Positions 23,501 through 35,500 of a stretch of 64,000 bases of DNA are shown here, one piece after another. The DNA comes from Marthasterias glacialis (taxonomy: Eukaryota; Echinodermata; Asteroidea; Forcipulatida; Asteriidae). Location of the stretch: positions 27,314,495-27,378,494 of the forward strand of contig OU452225.1 in assembly GCA_911728455.2 (NCBI GenBank), written 5' to 3'. The notes beneath the pieces are model-generated. The model was not told where the DNA came from. It searched no databases and saw only the letters and a list, made by a program, of their open reading frames with translations. The position numbers and the translations under genes are program-made. Positions within the stretch are counted from its first letter, which is position 1; the number at the start of each line of letters is the position of its first letter.

Positions 23501-26500
23501 GACTTACTGGTTGCAATGTTGATTAAACAATGCACGTGCTGGCTGGAATCCCACATGTAGCTCCTAATGAATTTTCCTACTGGCTGAATTTCTATATTAC
23601 ATGTATATGTAGAAATTCAACCAATAGAAAGCAACTCACGTACTAGCTGATTTCATTCATGTAGCTCATAACAAATTTTTCTATTGGCTGAATTCCTTCA
23701 TTATTTGGGAATTCAACCAATATAAAAAATGTTAAGTAGTACAGAGCATGTAATGAATTTTTCTATTGGCTGGTTGCCTTCTGAACCTAATTAATATGCA
23801 CACCATTGATTTAAGAGGGGATTTCCCTGCCTGGTACTGCATACCTTTACGCAAGTTTACAACACGTTTTTTTTGTGCCAATTTTCCCGTCTTGCGTCAA
23901 CCAGAGAGTGACTTTTAATGTTTGTTTGCATTATGAAGGCAGCGAAAAGATCGTTTTTTTTTTCTTGTCTAATTATGTCACGTGAAGCAGGAATTTATTA
24001 TGCAAGATTGACTGGGCAATGACAGTTAAAAAGGTCAGTAATTGAATTTCAATTGTTTTCACTCTATTTCTATGAGGAACAGAGTTAAGAAAGCAGCAAA
24101 AAGTAGCGCCAGCAGCATGAATGCTCTAGTCAACAGTCCTGACAGTGGTTATAATCACATCGCGATGCAAAAGTTCCCACACACAAGTTGCCACGCATGG
24201 GTAGTATTGGAGATTTCACACAGGATGTCGTTCAATAAACAAAGGTTCCTTTTTCACATGATTTTGCGCACCTCCTTAGTCATAACTTCCACTAGCGGAG
24301 GATTTTGTCTTAGGTTTGGACCTGCTACAAAATTTAGTAATGTTTGAGAAGATTTCGCTTGGGATCTTGGACAATCTAAAAGTTGTTGTCCTTTCACATG
24401 AGGTGCAAATTTGTAAAATTTCGCAACCATGCTAAAATTAAGCAAGGGACCCTTGGTAAATTGCTCTTGTGTGAAAAGGGCTCTAGCCTTGTGAAATTTC
24501 AAACAGGGAAAGGAATCACACAGTTTTGGAAAGCAATTTTTCTTGGACGATTGAGCTTCAAAACTGTGAAATTCTTGTGTTGAAAAGTGTGTGATTGCGA
24601 TCGTCTGGCCTAAACGTTCCATCACGCACTAGTACACTTCGTGCACATTTATTCATTACTTGTAAAATTTGCAAGACTTGCTGGAACTGTCCTTACTGGC
24701 TTTTTTCAGCCACTAGAAGGTTTAGCTGCAAACTCTGGAATATTTTTCACAGATTTTGAGAAAGAAAAGCATGGATCGAATAAACAAATGCGACAATCAT
24801 CATGTACCGTACTGCACTTTCCTATGGAGAACGTTGTGTTTGTTTGCATTTAATACCCACTACAGGTCACGTGGCATGGGTCGTGCAATCAGTCTATTTG
24901 TCTGCAGGTAGTATAGCAGCTTAGGTGTGGTCCAGTAGTTCACTGGAACTTTTGAGGTGAGTGAGGTACAGTGACATAACCAAATTATTCTCTGAGTTTG
25001 AGGCTTGATGGTCAGTGATCTGTTTTTAAATTGTTCATTAGTGGCACCAATGATCTGATTGACATGGATGCTGTTTGTTTGTTACTTAATGTCAGGATCT
25101 TAATGCAGGAAAGGACAGACCACAATAGAGTCTGAGCATGTACAAACAACATAACCAGCAAGCTCAAAATGTGTTAATGAAGTGCACAGGGGGTAGTGAG
25201 TTCCATACAAATCAGGCATATCAAGCAGGCTGAGATCATGTTTAGTCACCAATATCATTTTCTTATTTGGTCTTGCAGTCATTCATTAGAAAAATTTAAC
25301 TTTTAGATATTAAAGAACATATTAATATTTGAATTCAGTTAGTTATGCCTCAATTAAACATTGATTAGATGTCAGTGATGTCTGATGGCACCAGACATCA
25401 CTGAGCGATATCACTTACCTCTGCAGCCAAGGAGTTCAATACGTAGTTCTGGGAACTCATTCCAGGCTGTTGGTTTGATACGGATGTATCGTGCTTGAAT
25501 AGGCTGCTTGAATATGTTGGTAACTGGGGTGTCTCTATCAGTGTTGCCATGGAATGTCTGTCAAAGGAAATACAGGAGGATATGATAAGAAACAATCATT
25601 TGAAAAGTAAATAAATGATGAAGAATTACTGTACAGCTTTATTAAAATTAGTTTGTTTACTAGGAATACATCTTGGCAAGGACTGTGCTGAATGTAATCC
25701 CACCTGTGGTGAAGATGTAGATGTCCCAATCACATGTTGCCAGATAGATTAAAGTCTGTCAGAGAGGGAGTGACAAAAAGCTGCTCTAAAATCTATCAAA
25801 GACCTCTACAATGTACTTTAAACTCACCTGAAGTACGCAGGAGATGTTGCCGTTCAATATGGTGGTCTGAGAAATTTTTCGGCAAAATTCTGAACTGATG
25901 ACCACAATTATGATTACGAGTGGAACGCATTTCCAATTTGCGCAAGAAGCGCAATTTGAGGATTACGCACAATTTTGCCCGATAGACTGGGCCATATTGT
26001 GCGCAGTCCTCTATTGTGCTTCCTGGGCAAATTGGAAATGCATCCACCGGCATTGTTGAGGTCATCGTTTCCGATTTTTAGCCCCAAATTTATCTTTTTT
26101 TCAGAAATGTAACTGACACAATCATACCATTATAATGACTGGCAAGATCTCCTACGTACTTCAGGTGTGTTTAAAGTACATTAATAAAGAGGTCTTTGAT
26201 GGATTTTGGAGCAGGTTTTTGTCACTCTCTGTCTGACGGACTTGAATCATGTACTTAGGTATTTGTACACATGTGCCAAGTGTTGAATAGAATTCATTTG
26301 GACCCTCCATGCACCAGATAATGTTCAAATGTTAAAAAAGCCTTGTAGAGGGTTCAGTAACTCGGACTACTGTACTGATGGTGCAAGCTGGGACGTCATG
26401 AACATCACCCCTGATTTGATTGCAGCTAGTGTGTATGATGGTGCTCTGATGAGGGAAGAGCGTGAGTAATCTACATGCGTGCCACACCCAGGGGCTGTCG

Positions 26501-29500
26501 TCACGCAATGTACTGCACAAATTAGGCAGTGGGTCATTAGTTTGTACTTGTTTTTAAACTTGTAGCACATACAGCTGCAGGCACGCATGGCATTTTGGTG
26601 TAAAGCTATTTATGTAAATTAATTTTTCCCAGGTGTGAAAAAAAAACTCAGAATATTGGTCAACGTTTTTTTATAAAATGTAGACCAATATTGTGCTTCA
26701 TAAAAAATATTGGAAGACTTCCGTGTGTGACATAGTGACCTATATTTGCTATTTTGTAGGTATAAAATTTAATAACTTTGACCAACCTTCGATCAAACGT
26801 GAGCTTGAGCTTAATAAAAGACTATATATTGCACGCAGAAATTAATGTTTATAAAATATATTTTTATGTTCATCCACAAAAATGAAACTTGCAAGCATGT
26901 AGCCGGTTTGTCAGCATTTATTATTAGGCCCTGGCTGTATTATTTTTATTTTGTATATTTTTTTGACACAGTAAAAACGCAAGAAAAACCTGACAGCTGT
27001 TCATTGGTAGCAGATGTCATGAGCTTCCGATAGTTTTCATCGTTTGGCAAAGCTGCTACATAGTGCTTTGTTTCTTTTAATGTCAGCACATTTCAAAATG
27101 ATCTTATTACCATTATTAGTTTGGTGTAGGCTTACTGATCATCGGAAAATCAATTCTAGTTGGTCACTTAAATTTGTCTGTTGTTGGTAAAGAAAAAGCA
27201 ATGTTTACAATTTATTGACCCATTAAAAGGACAATAAATGCCCAACTCAGTTGGAGTCATTAAGTATGAGACATCTGGTTAAATTTTTCACATCTTGATG
27301 TGTAACGTCTTTCACAAAGTTAAGCATGATGTGCTGGGTAATCTTTTTATGACCAACTTTTATACTAGAAATGACCAACATCTGGGTAATAAATCTTTCC
27401 CCAACATAATACCCAACTGTTTTACAGTGTGTGTCTTGGAATAAGTTGGAATCAGTTACCTAGATGGCACATTATAACTACTATTATTGTTGTATTGTTA
27501 GGTAAGTGTCTATGTTGACAAGGAATAAATGTTGGGATGTCTTTGCTCAATAATCTTACCTGTGGAGTTAAAAGGGGAGATGTCCCATTCACATACAGCC
27601 ATGCATTACCATCAATGCTGTATTGTACCTGGTAATGTGTCACATAGTAATCTTTGCGAGGATGGCCCTGTGTGATAACACCCTCAATCTGCACAGGCTC
27701 TGAACCCATATCTACTTGAAGCCATGAATCTTCATATTGTCCCTTAGCTGGAGACCAGTTACGGTGCAGGTTCAGTCGTGCATTACTTGGCAGATACCAT
27801 GAACTCCACTGACTAGATGCTGTGATTCTATCATCAGCAATACTCCTATCTCCTATTCCCAGATGATGCCCACAATATCTACCAACTGAAACAAAATACA
27901 ACACAAATAAATGATAAAATTGGTAACAAACTAAGAATTTTTTTTTTTATTTAAATTTTACTTTAACCAGGAGTCAACTGATGGATTAGTTTTTTTATTT
28001 TATGTTAATTTGGTTCACAATTTTAAAATATGTCTCAAAAAGTACCAAAACATGTATTAACCAGTAGGCACAGGATGATGTGTATACACGCATATGTTTC
28101 CCCTGCCTGGAAAGGGAAGCCGTGTCAAGACGCCAATGTGTAAAATGGGAATACCGAAGCGAACGTTGCCCAGACATTCCACTGCTGAGCATGCACAGAC
28201 CACACACACACATTCTAATGCTTCATTTTACCCACACTAATACAAATGGTCTTGAATTTATTGGCATTTTCTGGCTATTGAGATGGTTTTTGTGTAATCT
28301 CGATTCCAGACTTTTGTCCTTTTGTTCCAAGGAGAGGATTACGAGGCATCAAGAGGCTTCCACCATTGTCCATTCATTGTATTTTGGCTAATTGGGGGTA
28401 AGTCAGAGTGAACCGGTAATCAAGCTATGTTTCCATATTTAGTACCACTCCTTGGCTATAGGTAACGGAAAGTGTTTTGCAATTCACAGTGCGTGAATTT
28501 GACATTTTCTCGGCCATGAAAACAAAACGGACGATCTAGTGAAGAGAATCTTTGTTCTCGTGGCATTGTCCAGTCATGGATTCTTTGTGCCAGCGATACC
28601 CCCAAAGAAGAATGATTCCAGCAATTCTGCCAAAGGAATCCTCCCAGGTGGACAGGACAAAAAACAAAACAAAAAAGGAACTCAACGACAACTGGTTAAA
28701 TACAGGCAGGTTCTTCAAAACATCACTTGTATTTCATAATCAAATGTTTTTACAATTATTGCGCGATATTTACCAGAAGATATTGTAGACTTTCCCAGTC
28801 TAAGAAAATTAATCAAAGTAAATTAATTTATACATACCAGTGGGTTGAACACTGGAGTACCCATAAGACAGGGTGTAATTGTCTTGTTTGATGTGAAAGG
28901 GTAGTTTCATCAGATGACCAGTACTGCCATGTTCATTGGTGAGGTCCATACGGATTGTCCAGTTCCCTTCTTCAGTCAGTTTATGTAGGATCTCATTTCC
29001 AAGCCAGAACTCACCATCTAATAATCCAAAGCCATTCTTGTAATCTGCCCAACTGCGGTTGAAATTGACTGATCCATCATATCGCCGCTGGACCACCTGA
29101 AAATAAAAATGTTAGGTCATATAATTTTTAGACCATTTAACACTGTGTTGTAAAGATCACTTTTACATTAACATCAGATGTATCTTCAACTTGTGTTTAA
29201 AGTTGTTATTTCAAAACAAAACCCTGATAAGATAAAAATATGTGTTGTAAACTTTGGTAAGAATTCTCAGATACAGTTTACTTTTTCGTTGTTGAAGTCT
29301 TGTTAGATTGATGCAACGACATTTTGTTGAATAGCAACAACAAAAAATATCACTTAGCTATACAGTTTCAGTATTCCTATTTTCAAAAACATATTTTTTG
29401 CATTTTAATGTAGATGTCTTTTTCTTTTAGTAGTAAACGATTTAAAAGTCTAATTTACACTGCAGAAAAACACTCATGAGTCATGAAACGTTAAGCATCA

Positions 29501-32500
29501 GAACAGCTACATCTTATAAGTTCTGATAGGAATGTGGATTAGTGTGATTTGTTGATTTAATGTACAGCGATGTTGGCATCATACACGCTTATGCAATTTA
29601 ATAATTAATATACTACATTAGCCATAGTACATCTCATTAACCAGTTGCTGCCGAGATTCTTTTTTTTCTGCAGTCTCCCTGGCAGGATTCTTTTGGTGGA
29701 ATTGCTGCAGTCTTTTTTCTTTGATGGTAGCGCTGGCACAAAGAAACCCTGAATTGACAATGCCAAGAGAACAAAGATTATCTTTATTGGATCGTTCGTT
29801 TTGTTCTCTTGACCTAGAAAGTGTCAAATTGCAAAACATCGGCCGTTACCAACATATGAGTGGTACTAAACACAGAATAATGGCTAGATTGCCGGCTCAC
29901 TCCATTGAGCCGAAATACAATGAATGAACAATGGTGGAAGCCTCTTGATACGTCATAATCTTCCTCTTTGAACAATAGGACAAAGGTTTTAATTGGGGAT
30001 TACACATAAAGTGCTTCTCGATGGTCACAAAAATTGACTTTATTCAAGATTTTTTTTGTCCTTGTGTGGGAGAATCAAGCATTAGATGGTTTTTGTGTGG
30101 TCTTTGCAAACTCCGCAATTGAATGACCGGGTGACCTTTGCTCTGGTGGTCTGAAATAACATAATGGCGTCTTTACACTATTTTCAGGCAGGGGAAACAT
30201 TTGCATGTATTCACCACCAGCTGCGTACCCAAGAAGGGCCTGAAGTTGCCTCCCACAAAAACATGAAGATACATGTAATTCATTAAAAAACATGGTACCT
30301 GGGCCCCCATTGACAAACAATGCTCCCTAGTGAAAAAAGATCCTGACTACGCCGCTGCTATTCATGTCATCCAGTTTGAATTGGTTAATGTGAGTTTCTT
30401 TTCAGACCTAACTAATTGTTATTGATTCTAATTGAATAATAGAGTGACCTATAACTTGATGTACTTACAATCCAGCCTGTGTGCCTCGTCATATCACATG
30501 ACACCTTTATTCCTTCATCATTCTGGGAGGGATAGATAGTGTAGATGCCATCCTCTGTGTAACCAGCATCAAACAAAGCCTGACAGTCAGTTAGTTTACC
30601 TGGCAGTTAAACATGACATAACATTTGTTCCTCAAAAAGTATTGAAGCTGTTTTTGTTTGATTGTTTTTTTAGTTTTCTTTTTAAGATTCTTATTTGAAA
30701 CTATATGAAGTAAATGCTTATTACTATTTAAAAAAAAATAATACTTTGAATAGGGTCAGTGTTATGAGTTTATGTGTTAAAAATGTTTTATATTGGACAA
30801 GTACAAATAATGAGGAACACACAAGAGTCTTGTATTTCCAGGATGAATGCCTAATTATTGTCTTTAACCAGTTGCTGCCTGAAATTTTCCCATCCAGCCT
30901 GACTGTATTATTCTCTTGGAATGGCCGGTATCAATTTTCTTCAGCACAAAAAAACCTTGACTTGACAAAGCCATGAGAACAAAGATTACCTTTATTGCAT
31001 CTTGATTGTTATTTCTCTGTTGAGAAAATGTTAAATATATGCACAGTAAATTGACCAATTATGCGAACAAGCAGATCCTTGTTGAATTTGCAAGACTTGC
31101 TGGAACTGTCCTTACAGGCTTTATTCAGCCACTCGAAGACCTCTCTCCCCGATACAAACTCTGGAATATTTTTCGCAGATTTCGAGAATAAACAAAATGC
31201 AACAATCATCCTGTGCCATACTGCACTTACCTATGGAGGACGTCGTGTTTGTTTACATTCAATACCCACTGGCAGTCACTTGGCCAAAGCCTCAGTTGTA
31301 AGCTACAACCAAGGATTGGCACTGAATACTAAACCATGTAAACAGGACTGGCTCCCTGGCTCCCACAGACTTACCCCATTGAGCAGAAATACAATGAAGA
31401 AACAAAGGAAGAAGCCTCTTGATGTCTTTAAATCCTCTTCTTGGAACAAAAGGATAAAGGTCTGGAATTGAGAATTACTAAATAACCTCCACATAGGCAA
31501 AAACACGACAGCGTAACATGGCGTGTATGTGCTCTGTGCACCCTTAGTAGTGGAATGTCTGGGTGACCTTTTTGCCCAATATTCTGATTTTATACAATGG
31601 CGTGTTTAAACGTCGCCCGTTTGCAGCCTCAGACAATATATTGTGTATACAACATCCAGCAGCAACTGGTTAAGAGTAGCTTTATGCTCACCTTGTTGAG
31701 TAGATGGACATCGATTCCGCTTTGGTACTTTTTCCATGACTTGGGTCACCCAGTGTTGACCTGTAGTATAACCATCAGGTGGTGGTCCAAAATGATGAAC
31801 GATCATCTTACTCTCAGTCAATTCAATTAGGATTACTGAAGAAATTGAACATTAACAAATTATTTGTTTTATCTAGTTTGAGGAAATGTGGTATGTGTTC
31901 ACCATGAATCAGCTGTAAGCAATCAGCTGTAAGTAATCGGGACTGTTGATAACAATGAGTAGTTGTTACTGCCATGTTGCAGCTACTCGAGTAGTCAAAC
32001 TGGCATGACTTATTTGAAAGCACTCATGGATACATGTAGTTGTCTCTTACACAGGTCATTCATTAGTTATATTATATGTATGACCTGTGTTTGGTCTGGA
32101 ATTGTTCATGGAGTATATGCAGCTATTGTTTACTCTGCTCATGAACTTTCATAGCCAGAGTCTAACTGAGCTTTCTTATGGGGTTAAAATGGGGTTCCCA
32201 AAAAAAACCTGGTGGGGGGCATTTGCCCCCCTTGCCCTCTCTAGTGCAGCTGCTGACTGTATGTACTGTATACACAATGTATTGTACGTGCATGATGGAT
32301 GACTGTTTGCATGGTGGTGAATCACAGTGTGGTTAACTTGGACATTGGACCTGCTGTATGCAGCGGGGGTACCAGACCTGTTAATCGGGGGGAAAGAAAG
32401 AAGGGGGCAAGCTTAACTTCAGGGGGGGGGGAGCAGACAAAAAATATTTACGAGTAATTTTGTACCGCTAAAAAGCACTGACTTACTACAATGACAGACT

Positions 32501-35500
32501 TACACTAGGTGGTGCCATCGAGAGATATGGATGAAATTGAGTTGATTATTTACAGCTCAAACATTACAATAATGTGGGTTCAATGTTTTGGGGTTAAAGT
32601 CAATTCGGCCATAGGGGAAAACTTGAGACGGGAACTGGGGGCAAATTGGGAGCGCCCAATGCGTTGTATGTGCATGATGGATGACTGTTGCATGGTGGTG
32701 GTATGCGGCACCATGTGGTTTGTGTATACGTCCTGACTAGTGAACGATCGAGGGTATATCAAATATAGCAATTATCATTATCAAGACTTTTCAAACCAGT
32801 TCAAGAACTTGAAAATAATCTCTATAAGAGATTCTACCAGTGTACCTCTTAATTAATGTGACCAATTCATACTCCTGAGCATTTTTTTGAAGTACGCAGC
32901 AGACTACGCAAGGAAGGGCTTTGGCTCTCCCTGTGCTGTTTTCACTCCCATTTAATGAATGAGCGATCGCTAATTTGGAACCCTACATTCTTGTGTGTGA
33001 CTGATGCTGCTGTGTTTCCCTATCGATGTTGCTGTATTGTGCATGTTCTATACATGAGGATAGGACGGACCATTCACATGAAGAATTGTTGCATGACTAT
33101 TCAAGTAGTGAACTTCACTAGTTACCCATGACTTATGCCATCATGATCACTTCAATGTTTTATGTACAAGGAGTTTTTAATGTCTTTATATAACTGAAGT
33201 CTTATTGTTTTATGCCTCAAGGATATTTGAGACAGACAAAATGTTTCCATTGATAACCAAGGTCTTTCCGGGATGCTGTAATGTGTACTTTTTTTATCAT
33301 GGAACTTTTAAGGTGATTGGGTGTGAGACCAAACACCTATTGTTTTTCGGGCACTAGCCGAACAACTCTTATTATTAGGTGTTCGGGCACTAGCCCGGAA
33401 CACCTCTTGATTTTGTTCGTTTTTTTTTTTTGAAGCAAAAAATGCTTAAAAAGTCACAATTTAAGATGTGGAGTCAATATGAAACAGAATTAGGACATAG
33501 TTTCAGTGTACGAAATAACATGTAGTTTATGACCTTTGAAAACATTACGTTGATGACGTCATCAAATGTTACAGTTTGTTACGACGACGAGTTTAAAAAT
33601 AAGAATTTTCTTTATTTTAATTTTTTTTTGAGCAAACTACATGTTGAATTTTTTAGTAATAGATAACGACTATAAAAGCCTAATTGTGAAATTTCAATAA
33701 AATTGGCCGTTGCATAACGAAGTTATATTAAGGTGAAAAGTGCCGTTTTTAGCGCGATCGCCGATAGTGTCTGTACAGTTACCTTACTGTATTGCACCCC
33801 GTGCGTGTGCACTCTTACTGCATGCTGTGTACATGTATATACATAACACGCAACAAGTCAGGTCTTGTCACAGTTCATGGAACTTTGCGGTGTGTTGTTA
33901 AGTTATGTGTGTGTGTAATAATGGCGACGCAAAGAAAAACTGTTAAGTCATGCCAAGTTCAGTGTGGAAATGTTTCCGTTTATGTCATTCTGGTGGCTTA
34001 ATTGTGACAGGGAGAGGAAGAGGAGACTTTACTGAGACGATCACATGCTCACGTGAGTTGTTTGATGTATAATGGTGGAGAAAATGCAATTGACAAAATG
34101 ATCGTCTTTCGTCCTGTATATACCGATCACGTACGTGCTTACGTACGAGAGTCACAAGTGTGCAACAGCGGGGCCAGAGCTCTTTACCCCCGCGAGAGTT
34201 GTTGTCGGGATACGCTGAGTAAAACTGTTCAAAAATGAAAATTAAAAAGTAAAGTCATCGCTTTTCAAAATGTCCGTGTATTTCTTTAGCCGTGCACACT
34301 TGTGTTTGTGATGTTTATCAAAGTGGGGTAGTTTTTATAAAACTTTGGAACTTTTTAATACAGATAATGAGCTCGGAATTTGAATCTGTCAATTGTCAGA
34401 TTGACTGTACAGTACACCAGTGTTCGTGATGTTACAAAATAAGACCGTTAATTTGATATAGCGCCACCAACGTTCACTAGCGATACACACTTTATTTTAT
34501 TGACACCGCATAGATGCCGAACAAAACGGAGGGCAGCAAGGGTTAATGTTTTGATAAAAGGCAATATGAATACTATTTTGAGCACACAACCTGGCGGCAG
34601 CCGATTGCACTGCGTGGAAAAGGAACACTTTGGAAAGCACGAAAACATTGTTTTTCCTGGCAGTTAAAACCAAAAAGGTTATAACTTGTTTTTCCTCCAG
34701 GAGTCGAGTTACAATAAATGTATGCGGTTCTTTATAATTCTTAGTGACCTGAGTTGACCTCGCTTCCTGCCCAAACCGGAAGTCCCCATGAAATACATAT
34801 GATAAAACTCTTTTTAATTATTTTCATATTCATATTTAAAGGTTTTATTTGATTTCACTTTCAATATATCAAACAAAATCAAAACCATGTGTTATACGGT
34901 GTCTCATAGAGACCATTATGTTGCTTTAAATGTTAATTCCTCCTAAATTTTCTTCAAATAAATAACTCAAAATTGAAATTAAACTGAACCTTGAAACTGT
35001 GCATATACTTGAACCTCAATATGAAGACGCGAAATAAAACGATGACGTCATCATGACGTCATCAGATGTTGAGTTACAATAAACCAAAGTTTATTAATTA
35101 AATCAGAACTCCTGAAGTGCACAATGGATTTTTACAATCTACAAATCATCACAAAGGTCTTTTGGAAACAATTTAAATGTCTCAAAGAAATGACCCCAAT
35201 TTGACCTTGTATTGCGGTTCAAACCGGAAGTTGAAGGAAACAATTGTTATAAAGCTATTATTTTTAAGTTCTTTGGTCAGTATAAAATGAGCTTTGTTAG
35301 TCTTTAATGCAGGGCTTATTTAAAACTTTAAAAATTAACAAAAAATCAACCGTTTGAGAGATGAACTTTATTTTTTTGACAAATGTCAAAGTAAGGGAGG
35401 ATCTTTCTTTATGACACAATAAGTGACCTCTGTGACATCTACTTCTGGTCAAACCGGAAGTAGCTCTTTATTTAAAATTGCTAAGAACTAGGAACATGAT

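Noticed and set aside
25796-26065. 89-codon minus-strand open frame
   Set aside because: It lies wholly inside the foldback element and reflects its internal symmetry.
27886-28837. Search for the missing FBG C-terminal exon in intron 4
   Set aside because: Only a TTAACCAG element and AT-rich DNA are seen; no WWSNGC- or NGxxFST-like coding sequence, so exon 13 remains the only candidate.
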